Below, piece after piece: positions 5,669 through 13,993 of a DNA stretch of 32,082 bases. Under the pieces are notes generated by a model. The model ran no database searches and had not been told where the DNA came from. It was given only the letters and a program-made list of their open reading frames with translations. Positions within the stretch are counted from its first letter, which is position 1, and each line of letters opens with the position of its first letter. The stretch covers positions 1 to 32,082 of the forward strand of contig DAOTVZ010000330.1 in the NCBI GenBank assembly GCA_034436045.1, written 5' to 3'. Source of the DNA: H111-94 sp034436045. GTDB taxonomy: Bacteria > Chloroflexota > Ktedonobacteria > Ktedonobacterales > Ktedonobacteraceae. A program made the translations under genes and the position numbers.

Positions 5669-7494
5669 CGACGGAATGGGAACAGCAGCAGGGTATGGTG
5701 GCTACCGTCACCATACCCTCTTCGTCGTTTTCTCCCTTGACCTTGTTGAAGCGCGGGGGCCAGGCTCTCGTGATCGTTCTACCGGTGCTGGTGTTGCTGC
5801 TCATGGTTATTTATCCTCTAGTAGCAATTATTATACAAAGCGTCTTTCCCAATTTGTACGCATTCAGGCCGAGCCTGATTCCGAGCCTGGCGGTGTTGAC
5901 GGCGGTGACGCAGAATCCACAGAATTACCTGGCTCTGGTGAATTCGCTCTGGTTGTCTGGCATTACGGCACTACTGGCAATTGTGCTGGGCACGATGCTA
6001 GCAGTGCTGGCGAAACGAACTGACCTGCCTCTGCGCAGATCAATCGATATGCTGGTCTGGATCGTGTTCTTCATGCCCTCTTTCCTGGTTGGTGAAGCGT
6101 GGTCGCTTTTTCTCATTCGCGGCGGTATTGCAGACCAGTACCTGCATTTCTCGGACGCCTTCATCAATACGTTTTTCTCGCCGGTCGGGGTTATTTTCGT
6201 CTTGAGTCTAAAAACCTTTCCTTTCGTTTACATCTCAGTCACCGCTGCCCTTAACTGGCTCGGCTCAGAGTTTGAGGATGCGGCTCGTCTGTCAGGAGCG
6301 CGCGTGTTACGGGCGTGGCTCAGTATTAATCTGCCGCTACTATTGCCTGCCATCCTTGCGGCTGGTCTGATCGCCTTTGCCGAGGCGCTATCAGACTTCG
6401 GTACGGCGGCGACTATCGCGCAAAATGCCAGTGTGACACTGATTACCTATCAGATTTACAGTGCTATCAATACCGCGCCGGTCAATTTCGCGCTGGCGGC
6501 GGCACTCTCACTGCTCTTGTTTATCGCCATCTCCCTTGCGTTACTCATCCAGGCGGCGACTCTGCGCACCCGCTCGTTTCAGATCATTAGCGGGCGTAAT
6601 CGCCCGGCGCGTCCTGTGGCATTGGGTGGTTGGAAATGGCCTGCTTTGATCTTTTGTGGATTGATCTTTATAGTAGCGCTGGTCATTCCAATGGTGACAT
6701 GCCTGGTACTCTCGTTTCTGCATGCCTTTGGTCAGGGGCTACATAGCAGCAACTGGACACTTGCTAACTATAGCGAACTGCTGGCATATGGGTCGGATGA
6801 TGTAGCAGCCTTGTGGCGCACGCTCTGGCTCTCGCTTGGTACGGCCACGATTACCACTATTGTGGGCATACCTGTTGCTTTTATCATCCGTCGAACACAC
6901 CTGCCCGGACGGAGATTGCTGAGCCTCTTTACGCTGGTGACGATTGCTATTCCTGGTATTATCCTGGCCTGTGGGTACATCTTTGCCTGGAATGCGCCTT
7001 ATCTGCAATATATTGGGATTGGTGGTGCGCAAGGTATTCAGATTTACGGTACTATCTGGATACTGCTGGCAGCCTATATTGGCGGGAGCCTTCCTTATGC
7101 CACGCGCCTGAATATTGGTGCGCTTGAGCAGGTTGGACAGAATATGCTGGATACTGCGCGTGTGCAGGGCGCGGGTCTCTTCCAGCAGCTATTGCAGATC
7201 GTAGCGCCGCTATTACGGGCTAATCTCATATCGGTCTGGCTACTCGTCTTTACCGGTACTATGTTTGAACTGGCGGCTTCTGAGTTGCTTTATCCCCCTG
7301 GTGAGCCAACGTTACCTGTACGTATCATGAATTATTTCAATAATTTTCAGGTCGGGCCTGGTACGGCACTGACGATATTGAATGTTGGTGTTGTGCTGCT
7401 TGCACTTATTATATTGCGCAGTATTCCCTGGCTTGTGCAGCGCCTGCTCGCATTACAAACAAGAAGAAAGAGTGCCTATGTATCTGGAGATTAA
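5641..7494 (+). CDS. ABC transporter permease, fused double-domain (FbpB/SfuB type)
   Basis: A 617-residue inner-membrane protein with about 12 helices: two homologous binding-protein-dependent permease domains (about residues 30-315 and 335-605). Each carries the EAA-type cytoplasmic loop that contacts the ATPase: FEDAARLSGARVLRAW near residue 212 and MLDTARVQGAGLFQQ near residue 505. Such fused permeases are typical of ferric importers. ATG 5641 has GGAG at 5629-5632 with eight-base spacing and overlaps the previous gene by 28 bases, so translational coupling is expected. ATG 5695 (599 residues) is an alternative but has a poor SD and lies inside a strong hairpin. The stop overlaps the ATPase gene by 17 bases. 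Confidence 0.85.
   Translation: MVPRQHRAITTEWEQQQGMVATVTIPSSSFSPLTLLKRGGQALVIVLPVLVLLLMVIYPLVAIIIQSVFPNLYAFRPSLIPSLAVLTAVTQNPQNYLALVNSLWLSGITALLAIVLGTMLAVLAKRTDLPLRRSIDMLVWIVFFMPSFLVGEAWSLFLIRGGIADQYLHFSDAFINTFFSPVGVIFVLSLKTFPFVYISVTAALNWLGSEFEDAARLSGARVLRAWLSINLPLLLPAILAAGLIAFAEALSDFGTAATIAQNASVTLITYQIYSAINTAPVNFALAAALSLLLFIAISLALLIQAATLRTRSFQIISGRNRPARPVALGGWKWPALIFCGLIFIVALVIPMVTCLVLSFLHAFGQGLHSSNWTLANYSELLAYGSDDVAALWRTLWLSLGTATITTIVGIPVAFIIRRTHLPGRRLLSLFTLVTIAIPGIILACGYIFAWNAPYLQYIGIGGAQGIQIYGTIWILLAAYIGGSLPYATRLNIGALEQVGQNMLDTARVQGAGLFQQLLQIVAPLLRANLISVWLLVFTGTMFELAASELLYPPGEPTLPVRIMNYFNNFQVGPGTALTILNVGVVLLALIILRSIPWLVQRLLALQTRRKSAYVSGD
5691..5718 (+). promoter_or_regulatory. Intercistronic hairpin at the start of the permease gene
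   Basis: GGGTATGGTG (5691-5700) and CACCATACCC (5709-5718) are perfect complements around an eight-base loop. The hairpin lies 23 bases after the binding-protein stop and inside the first codons of the permease (codons 17-26), followed by a pyrimidine-rich run. It could protect or attenuate the mRNA so that binding protein exceeds permease. Confidence 0.5.
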
Positions 7495-8569
7495 ACAGCT
7501 CAACAAAAGTTATGGGGCGCGGAGAGTTGTCTCCGCCGTCGATCTGAGTATGGCGGAAGGCGAGATTCTCTCCTTGCTTGGCCCGTCGGGTTGTGGCAAA
7601 ACCACCATCTTGCGCATGATTGCCGGGTTAGTAACGCCGGATAGCGGCTGGATCAGGATTGGTGAACGGGTACTCTACGATGGCAAGAGGGAGATGCCTG
7701 TTGAGGAACGTGACCTGGGCATGGTCTTCCAGGACTACGCCCTCTGGCCCCATATGACAGTAGCGCGCAATATTGCCTTTGGCCTGCGTTTGCGCCGTGT
7801 GCCATCTAATATGATCAGCAGGCGTGTACAGGAACTGCTTGAACTGGTGAATCTGCCCGGCATGGGGGATCGCTATCCTTATCAACTTTCCGGGGGTCAG
7901 CAGCAGCGTGTTGCGGTGGCGCGCGCACTGGCAACGGAGCCACGTGTGATCTTGCTCGATGAGCCATTGTCAAGCCTGGATGTGGCTTTGCGTGAGACAA
8001 TGAGTACGGAACTGGTGCAACTGTTTAAACGCCTGAAAATCACGGCCATCAATGTCACCCATGACCAGAATGAAGCCATGACCATGTCGGATCGCATCAT
8101 GGTTCTCAATGACGGGCGTGTGCAGCAGATTGGAACGCCGATAGAGCTATATATGCAACCGGCGAACGCCTTCGTGGCATCGTTTATGGGCCACGCCAAT
8201 ATGTTTTTTGGAGAGCTTATGTACGATGGTGGGCGGATACTGGTGCGACTGAAATATGGGCAATACAGCCAGATGATGAGCGGCGTTGTGCGAGAGAATG
8301 TGCGTGAGCGGTTGAAAGAGCAAGCGGTATTGTTTTGTCGCCCTGATGATGTGGGCATTCATAAAGAGCAACCCTTGTTGCCGCATCGCAACCTGCTGCA
8401 AGGCACAATAGCCCATTCTTCGTTTGTAGGTGGGCGCTGGCGAATGCTGATTGAGCTTGATGAAGAACGAAAGCAGCAGGTATTAGCCTTTGCAACTGAG
8501 CCGTTGAGTGCCGGGCAGGCGGTCTGGTTAGAGTTACCACCAGAGCGTTGTCAGATTGTACCGGCTTAG
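7478..8569 (+). CDS. ABC transporter ATP-binding protein (FbpC/AfuC type)
   Basis: A 363-residue ATPase that powers the importer. Walker A GPSGCGKTT is at 35-43, the Q-loop in MVFQDYALWPHM, the signature LSGGQQQRVAVARAL, Walker B VILLDEPLSSLD and the switch His in INVTHDQNEAM. After about residue 240 comes a C-terminal TOBE-like regulatory region containing LFCRPDDVGI and WLELPPERCQIVPA, as in ferric and polyamine importers. The frame is open from 7382, but the homology begins at ATG 7478, preceded by AAGAAGAAAGAG. It overlaps the permease by 17 bases. It is the last gene of the operon and is followed by a long imperfect palindrome. Confidence 0.92.
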   Translation: MYLEIKQLNKSYGARRVVSAVDLSMAEGEILSLLGPSGCGKTTILRMIAGLVTPDSGWIRIGERVLYDGKREMPVEERDLGMVFQDYALWPHMTVARNIAFGLRLRRVPSNMISRRVQELLELVNLPGMGDRYPYQLSGGQQQRVAVARALATEPRVILLDEPLSSLDVALRETMSTELVQLFKRLKITAINVTHDQNEAMTMSDRIMVLNDGRVQQIGTPIELYMQPANAFVASFMGHANMFFGELMYDGGRILVRLKYGQYSQMMSGVVRENVRERLKEQAVLFCRPDDVGIHKEQPLLPHRNLLQGTIAHSSFVGGRWRMLIELDEERKQQVLAFATEPLSAGQAVWLELPPERCQIVPA

Positions 8570-8581
8570 CATGAAAGAGGT

Positions 8582-8706
8582 AGTAAATGTGCAGGATGTG
8601 CAAGGAGAATGCGAGACATTAGCCTTATCCTATGTTGTTGCTGCTCAAACCTGCTGTCTGGGGTAAGAGCAATGCCTCGCGTTCTCCCTGCACATTCACT
8701 ATTTAC
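8582..8706. repeat. Long imperfect inverted repeat between convergent operons
   Basis: The left arm (about 8582-8630) and right arm (about 8661-8706) match over roughly 40 positions: TAGTAAATGTGCAGG opposite a right arm whose complement is TAGTGAATGTGCAGG, then GAGAATGCGAG opposite GAGAACGCGAG. The left arm carries an extra 9-base near-duplicate (ATGTGCAGG then ATGTGCAAG) that the right arm lacks. Several mismatches would be G-U pairs in RNA. It may act as a two-way terminator for the ABC operon and the facing operon, or be a MITE-like element. Confidence 0.6.
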
Positions 8707-8723
8707 GCACGTTTGATTGCCTA

Positions 8724-8927
8724 TCACTTGCCATGTGTCTCGCGGTAGAGCGTCGTGGTAATGATGACGAGCGCGGCGATGACCAGAATATAGCCAGAAG
8801 CAACTCTCAGTGCGGAAAGTGCGCTAACTGTATTCAGCAAGGCGAGAATGATAACGGTGATGATAACGCCCACCAGAATCACCATATCCCCGACAATAAA
8901 GTCATAAATGGCTTTGATGACCTTCAT
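8724..8927 (-). CDS. Small two-helix membrane protein
   Basis: A 67-residue protein with two predicted membrane helices (about residues 13-33 and 40-60), starting MKVIKAIYDFIVGDMVILVG and ending in a short polar tail. The family is not recognised by name. Its ATG overlaps the stop of the upstream 270-residue membrane protein in an ATGA junction (8924-8927), so the two are translationally coupled and probably form one complex. It could be an accessory subunit of that transporter-like protein; this is inference. Confidence 0.7.
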   Translation of the reverse strand: MKVIKAIYDFIVGDMVILVGVIITVIILALLNTVSALSALRVASGYILVIAALVIITTTLYRETHGK

Positions 8928-9736
8928 GAGCGTACCTCCTCACGGGTGGAAGACGCAGTAGCGTTGGCGTTGGCGAGAGCGATGCGCTGCTGCTTGACCT
9001 GCTTGAGCCATGTGACCAGGACGAAGGAAGCCAGCAGGTAGATGGCGGCCAGTACGATGAGAAAGGCATCGGAGAGAGGCCAGGCCACACCAAAGCCCTC
9101 ACCTGTCCAGAAAGTGCCGAAGGTGGTGAGCATCACACCGACGATGAATTTGAGTGTGTTTTCCGGCACCTGCTTGAGAGGCGCGCGCACCAGCGCACCG
9201 AGCAGAATGACGAGGATACCGGCTATCAAGGCCCCAAGAGCGGCTGAAGTAATACCGCTGGCTTTTGAGACGATGCTGGTGGCGGCGCTACTGCCGAAAG
9301 TGATAACGATAAAGGCGACCTCCAATCCTTCCAGCAGCACCGCTTTATAGGACATTGCGACGCCAAAAGGCTGAAGGCGCGGCGCGATAGACTCGCCCCT
9401 GGCACGCAATTCGGCCATACGCTCTTCAAAAATAGCCTCTTCGTCATGCAGAGCCTTCATGCCACTATAGCGCAGAATAGCTTTTTTGAGCCACTTCATA
9501 CCGAAGAGGATAAGAATAATACCGACAACGAGACGTAGTGCATCGAGAGGTACAAACTGCACCAGGGCCACACCTAGCGTGCCGACAATCACAGCTAGCG
9601 TTGCCGCCGCTGCGAAAGCCCCCACAAGAGAGCTACGCCAGTTGATAGTAACGCCAACTACGAGGACGATAGTGAATGCTTCGACGAATTCGACTGCCGA
9701 AGCAAGAAATGCCGCAATTGCGACTGCCCATTGCAT
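8924..9736 (-). CDS. Predicted membrane transporter with FTR1-like Glu motifs (COG4280-like)
   Basis: A 270-residue integral membrane protein with about seven helices and a charged cytoplasmic loop near residues 85-120. Two similar helical motifs stand out: AVEFVEAFTIVLVVG near residues 14-28 and LLEGLEVAFIVITFG near residues 133-147. They resemble the paired REGLE/ExxE iron-binding motifs of FTR1-type permeases, with the internal repeat expected for such a fold. The protein fits the uncharacterised predicted membrane protein group COG4280 as I remember it. It lies opposite the iron-type ABC operon. Transport of iron or another divalent metal is a reasonable inference, not a demonstrated function. 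ATG 9736 has AGGAGTATC shortly before it. Confidence 0.65.
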   Translation of the reverse strand: MQWAVAIAAFLASAVEFVEAFTIVLVVGVTINWRSSLVGAFAAAATLAVIVGTLGVALVQFVPLDALRLVVGIILILFGMKWLKKAILRYSGMKALHDEEAIFEERMAELRARGESIAPRLQPFGVAMSYKAVLLEGLEVAFIVITFGSSAATSIVSKASGITSAALGALIAGILVILLGALVRAPLKQVPENTLKFIVGVMLTTFGTFWTGEGFGVAWPLSDAFLIVLAAIYLLASFVLVTWLKQVKQQRIALANANATASSTREEVRS

Positions 9737-9959
9737 GGAAGATACTCCTGTCCTGCCAGGGGGTGCATAGGATGAACAAGTTGACCTACATTGCGCCTCT
9801 GGCCTGCTTACCTGACTTGCAGATTTTCTCTATCGAGTACATTGTATCATATTACAGCCGGGTACCCTCTATGCTTTATGGATAGGATAAAGCGTTTTTC
9901 GCGTATCTACGGTGTGATGGAAAATTACTTTGTGCTTGCGCTGCTCTCATGGCTATTAG

Positions 9960-10829
9960 CTATCCTTTGATAGCGACCATCTGTAGCCAGGTACGCGGCA
10001 CGGCGTTGAGATTCAGTTCCTGTCCCGCCTGGTAGACAGCGACCTCCAATGCCTGCGCGCCCAACGCGAGCGGAATGCCTGGTAGCGCACCCTCGATGAA
10101 GAGCCAGTACTGTCCCAGATCGCGCCAGGCATCTAGCGAGATGACGGCATCAATCTCTAACCTATCAACCTGTTGAAAGCCGTTCTGCTTCATCAGTGCG
10201 ATATATTCATCAGGAGTGAGCCACTGCATGGCCATTGCCTTTGCGTCGCGCGAAACGCGCACCTCAGGATGCTCTTTGCGCAACCAGCCCATCGCGCGGC
10301 GTGTCCAGAGGTGGTAGAATTTTTCCGTCCCGGAGACGTAGGTGCCTTGATAGAAGGCGCTATTGCAGGCGAAAATACCATGTGGTCGCAGAATCTCAGC
10401 TACCAGTTTAAATGCCTGGCCTTTATCTGGAACCAGATGGATGGCATTACAGAAGAAGGCCATATCGGCGTCGTGGACAATGTTCGGCAGGTCGGTTGCC
10501 TCGCCCTGAATGAAGTCGGCGTGGGCGTGGAAGCCGTTAGCCTCCATACCTTTGCGGGCACGCCGGAGAGCCTCTGCCGATGGATCGATGCCGATAAGAT
10601 GGGCCTGCTCCAATCGGCCCTGTCGTGCCAGTTCTTCGGCAATCAGGCGTGTGACAGCTCCGGTTCCGCAGGCCATATCGACGATGGTGATGGAAGCATC
10701 TTGCGCAAATGTTTCCAGATGCGCAAGAGCCTGTTGAACAAGCGAGCGGTTGACCTCGGTGTAGAACGTATGCGTGGCAAACGCTTCAAAGGTAAATTGA
10801 TTTGTTTCTTCAGTTTCGATGAGACCCAT
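9960..10829 (-). CDS. Class I SAM-dependent methyltransferase
   Basis: A 289-residue soluble enzyme. Motif I is ITIVDMACGTGAVTRLIAEE (about 48-67), motif II HLIGIDPSAEALRRA, and the acidic and later motifs are ADFIQGEATDLP and DADMAFFCNAIHLVPD, the layout of the Methyltransf_25/11 group that transfers methyl from S-adenosylmethionine. The C-terminal domain, with YHLWTRRAMGWLRKE and LTPDEYIALMKQNGFQ, probably selects the substrate, which is unknown. AGGAGG lies eight bases before the start. It follows the FabG-type gene by 75 bases on the same strand, so a joint operon in lipid or polyketide-like metabolism is possible. Confidence 0.8.
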   Translation of the reverse strand: MGLIETEETNQFTFEAFATHTFYTEVNRSLVQQALAHLETFAQDASITIVDMACGTGAVTRLIAEELARQGRLEQAHLIGIDPSAEALRRARKGMEANGFHAHADFIQGEATDLPNIVHDADMAFFCNAIHLVPDKGQAFKLVAEILRPHGIFACNSAFYQGTYVSGTEKFYHLWTRRAMGWLRKEHPEVRVSRDAKAMAMQWLTPDEYIALMKQNGFQQVDRLEIDAVISLDAWRDLGQYWLFIEGALPGIPLALGAQALEVAVYQAGQELNLNAVPRTWLQMVAIKG

Positions 10830-10904
10830 CGCAGAATCCTCCTGACCATAAAGTACTTTAGTCTGTTAGAGGATATTTTTTGCCTGCGGGTTTCACGAAT
10901 CTGA

Positions 10905-11672
10905 CTAGATATGCATGGACATGCCACCATCGACACTGAGCGTTTGGCCGGTGATAAAACCTGCCTCTGGTGAACAGAGGAAACCAACGGCAGCAGCGAC
11001 CTCTTCAGGACTGCCGTAGCGGCCTAATGGTGTTGAGTCGAGCAGGAATTTCCGTTGCGCCTCCGTCAATGTTGAGGTTAGTTCGGTGGGAATGAAGCCG
11101 GGAGCAACGGCATTGGCGGTAATATTGCGGCTGGCCATTTCGCGCGCGGTGCTGATCGTCAAGGCAACAATGCCCGCTTTGGATGCAGCGTAGTTGGCCT
11201 GACCGGCTGAACCTAGCAAGCCTGCTACTGAGACAATATTGACGATGCGTCCCCAGCGCGCCCTCATCATGCTCCGTAAGGCTGCTTTGGTGCAGAGGAA
11301 GGCTGAACGCAGATTGCTATTGATAATGTGGTCAAAATCGCTGACCGACATCTGCAAAATAAGTTTATCGCGCGTGGTGCCTGCGTTGTTCACCAGGATT
11401 GTGATGGGGCCGAGCGCCTGCGTGCCCTCATTGAAAAGGTGTGTCACCTCTTCTTCCTGACTGACGTCAGCTTGAATAGCGATGCAGCGCCGACCAAGCG
11501 TCTCGATAGCCGCCTGTGTCTCGGCAGCTTTGGCGGCGTTGCTGCGATAGTTGACGATAACGTCGGCACCCGACTGAGCCAGACGTATGGCAATGGCGCG
11601 TCCAATCCCCTGGCCACTCCCTGTGACCAGGGCAACTCTGCCTGCCAGGGGTAAAAGTGATTCTTGAGACAT
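10905..11672 (-). CDS. fabG: 3-oxoacyl-ACP reductase, FabG-type short-chain dehydrogenase
   Basis: A 255-residue SDR. The cofactor loop is TGSGQGIG (17-24), the NNAG motif is at 95-98, and the catalytic set is Asn120, Ser148, Tyr161 and Lys165 (YAASK). The C-terminus GFITGQTLSVDGGMSMHI is characteristic of FabG, the NADPH-dependent second step of fatty-acid elongation; because SDRs are many, a related ketoreductase role is possible. The frame extends to a GTG at 11681, but that codon is part of the SD GAGGTGA; ATG 11672 is the better start. A good promoter lies just upstream, and a methyltransferase gene follows on the same strand. No other fab genes are nearby. Confidence 0.88.
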   Translation of the reverse strand: MSQESLLPLAGRVALVTGSGQGIGRAIAIRLAQSGADVIVNYRSNAAKAAETQAAIETLGRRCIAIQADVSQEEEVTHLFNEGTQALGPITILVNNAGTTRDKLILQMSVSDFDHIINSNLRSAFLCTKAALRSMMRARWGRIVNIVSVAGLLGSAGQANYAASKAGIVALTISTAREMASRNITANAVAPGFIPTELTSTLTEAQRKFLLDSTPLGRYGSPEEVAAAVGFLCSPEAGFITGQTLSVDGGMSMHI

Positions 11673-11704
11673 GCGTGTCACCTCGGTTCTTTTGGTGTCT
11701 ATTT

Positions 11705-11733
11705 ATTATAACAGTTCCGAAGTGTTCAGTAAA
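11705..11733 (-). promoter_or_regulatory. Promoter of the fabG operon
   Basis: On the minus strand TTTACT (11733-11728) and a perfect TATAAT (11710-11705) are 17 bases apart. The start would be near 11698, giving a leader of about 25 bases that contains the SD GAGGTGA. No palindrome overlaps it. Confidence 0.65.
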
Positions 11734-11911
11734 ATCCGACCAGGCTGTTGGCTTACCTTACAGATGATCTAACCATAGAGACAAGAAGTTTGGAATGGTG
11801 ATAAAATTCTCATTGATGAGAGGTTGCAGGACTGCCTGCAAGGGCCGATGTGCAAGCGTTTTATCAAAAATTAATGGGACTGTGATAGTTTCTCAAGGAG
11901 AGATACTGGCG

Positions 11912-13228
11912 ATGGCATCTTCTTCTGAACATGTTGTGATTATTGGCGGTGGGGTAACAAGTGCATTGACTGCTGTTCGATTGGCAGAGCGTGGCTTTCG
12001 GATCACTGTATTAGAAAAGGCCCAATTGGGTAATGGTTCCTCCAGCCGCTCGGCAGCGGGTATTCGGGCACAGTTTAGTACTGAAGAAACGGTAATAGGG
12101 ATGCAATATAGTCAGTGGTGGTATCGCCATTTCCACGAGCTTTTGCATAGTTCCGCCGACGTCAGTAAACAGCCGGTCATGCGTCAGAACGGCTACCTGT
12201 TCCTTTATGAAGCTGCTGATAGTATTCCGGCGTGGCAACCTCGCTTGCGGCGGGAAGCGGCACAGAACTGGCAACAGGCGCAGGTGGCAGCACAGATGCA
12301 GCAGCGTCTTGGGGTGCCCGTTGAAGTGTTGACGCCACAAAGTATTCGAGACCGCTGGCCCTTTCTTGAGGTTGACCGTCTGGTAGGCGCGACCTGGTGC
12401 CCGACCGATGGTTTTCTGTTACCGCATATGATTTATGGCGAAGGATTCCGCCGTGCGCAAGAACTGGGCGTTGATGTGCAACAGCAGACAGAGGTGCTGG
12501 GAGCCGTGCTGCATGCTGATCGCATTCGCGCGCTGGTGACGAGCAGGGGAACCGTCGAGGCTGACTGGTTTGTCAACGCTACCAATGCCTGGGCCGCTCG
12601 CCTCAGCCCGCGTATTGGGGGGATGGCGCTGCCGGTTTCGCCACTGAAACGCTATCACTATTTTCTGAAGCCTGAGCGGGCGGTGATGGATGCTGTCGCG
12701 TGGCACTCTTTGCCCATGACCATCTATGGTGTAGGCAGTCATCGTGGGGCGCATTCACGCCCCGATCATGATCTTCTGATGCTGGCGTGGGCACATGAGA
12801 CGGAGCCAGAGCCACAGTTCACTGATGATGACCAGGATCGCGTTGACCCGCCGTTTCGTCACGATAACGGTATTGATAACTACGGTTATGCTCTTCTCGC
12901 GCAGGTTGAACAATTCTCGCCGCTGCTTGCCAACGCGGGTGGTCTGGTGGCGACAGCCAGTGGTTTCTATGGCACAACGCCAGACGCCAACCCGCTCATT
13001 GGGCGTGATACACACCAGCAAAACCTGATCCACGCTGTTGGTTTCTCAGGACACGGCCTGATGCATGCACCCATTACTGCTCTGCTGGTCGAAGCGATAC
13101 TTGCTGGAGATGTCGAGCAGGGTTATGTGCCCCTGCCTGCCCCCTTTGAACATGCGGCTATCAATCTTAGCACTTTTGACCCCGCGCGTAATTTTGAGCA
13201 TACACATCGAGAGCAGCTTGTACTCTAG
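11912..13228 (+). CDS. FAD-dependent oxidoreductase, DAO family
   Basis: A 438-residue flavoenzyme. The dinucleotide fold is right at the N-terminus: VVIIGGGVTSALTAVRLAERG then ITVLEK; GNGSSSRSAAGIRAQFS follows as the typical isoalloxazine-contact segment of the sarcosine oxidase/D-amino-acid oxidase group. The C-terminal flavin motif is ANPLIGRDTHQQNLIHAVGFSGHGLMHAP (split here by its core GFSGHGLMHAP). It probably oxidises a secondary or D-amino acid such as sarcosine, glycine or proline, giving H2O2 or passing electrons to a partner; the substrate cannot be read. The start at 11912 is chosen for AAGGAGAG at 11895; the frame is open from 11795 without homology there. It ends eight bases from the convergent O-methyltransferase gene. 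Confidence 0.85.
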   Translation: MASSSEHVVIIGGGVTSALTAVRLAERGFRITVLEKAQLGNGSSSRSAAGIRAQFSTEETVIGMQYSQWWYRHFHELLHSSADVSKQPVMRQNGYLFLYEAADSIPAWQPRLRREAAQNWQQAQVAAQMQQRLGVPVEVLTPQSIRDRWPFLEVDRLVGATWCPTDGFLLPHMIYGEGFRRAQELGVDVQQQTEVLGAVLHADRIRALVTSRGTVEADWFVNATNAWAARLSPRIGGMALPVSPLKRYHYFLKPERAVMDAVAWHSLPMTIYGVGSHRGAHSRPDHDLLMLAWAHETEPEPQFTDDDQDRVDPPFRHDNGIDNYGYALLAQVEQFSPLLANAGGLVATASGFYGTTPDANPLIGRDTHQQNLIHAVGFSGHGLMHAPITALLVEAILAGDVEQGYVPLPAPFEHAAINLSTFDPARNFEHTHREQLVL

Positions 13229-13236
13229 GGGGTATT

Positions 13237-13953
13237 CTACTTGCTATCGTCAGTATCTGGCCGAACTACAGCAATAGTAAACCCATCCATGAAGCCGTCA
13301 TCTATCACCAGAGCCAGCGAGAGCAAACGTGGGTTGCTGGCGACCTGCTGGTTAAAAGTGGCGATGCCAATGTTGCCCTCGTCCTGAAGCTGTTCGGGTG
13401 GACGTAATCCTTCGCCTCCGCGTACACAGTTATCGGCAACAATGATGCTGCCAGGACGGCTCAGACGCAAGGCCCACTGGAGATAGCTGGGATAGGGCGC
13501 TTTATCGGCGTCGATGAAGATCAAGTCGAAAGGAGCCTCGTCCTGCAAGGTAGGCAAGAGGTCAAGGGCGTTGCCGACGCGCACCTCCGCGCGCTCATTC
13601 ACACCGGCCCATGCGAAGGATTGGCGTACAATGTCGGCGTGGTGCGGGTTAATTTCGAGCGTAATCAGTTTACCATCAGGGGGAAGCGCGCGCGCTAGCC
13701 AGATGCCACTATATCCGGCTAGCGAGCCGATCTCTAAGATTTTACGGGCGTTACACGTGACTGCTAAGAATTGTAATAGTTTGCCTTCCAGTGGCGAAAT
13801 TTGAATCTCCGGTAATCCTCCCGTCTTAGCAGCGGACAATGCATGACGCAAGCCCTCATCTTCTGGCGCGAAGAGATGTGTGATTGCCTCTTGAATTGCT
13901 CTCTGGCGTTGCAAGGCTGTTAATGCGCTGGTAGCCTGTTCGTTTTCGGCCAT
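13237..13953 (-). CDS. O-methyltransferase, caffeoyl-CoA/catechol type
   Basis: A 238-residue SAM-dependent enzyme of the Methyltransf_3 group. Motif I is KILEIGSLAGYSGIWLARAL (about 70-89), followed by KLITLEINPHHADIV. The metal-site segments FDLIFIDADKAPYPSYL and IIVADNCVRGG are intact, so divalent-metal-dependent methylation of a vicinal diol (catechol-like) is expected from the family. The N-terminal helices (residues 1-55) and SPLEGKLLQFLA are also typical. GGGGAGA is the SD, about ten bases before the ATG. It stands alone between a convergent flavoprotein gene and the giant regulator gene, with only 40 bases to the latter's stop, so it may belong to that transcript. Confidence 0.85.
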   Translation of the reverse strand: MAENEQATSALTALQRQRAIQEAITHLFAPEDEGLRHALSAAKTGGLPEIQISPLEGKLLQFLAVTCNARKILEIGSLAGYSGIWLARALPPDGKLITLEINPHHADIVRQSFAWAGVNERAEVRVGNALDLLPTLQDEAPFDLIFIDADKAPYPSYLQWALRLSRPGSIIVADNCVRGGEGLRPPEQLQDEGNIGIATFNQQVASNPRLLSLALVIDDGFMDGFTIAVVRPDTDDSK

Positions 13954-13993
13954 GAAACCGTTCTCCCCTTCACTTTTCTAGTAGTATGTTCCT

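Noticed and set aside
10173..10904. 243-codon plus-strand frame opposite the methyltransferase gene
   Set aside because: The minus strand encodes intact SAM-binding motifs, so the plus frame is a shadow.
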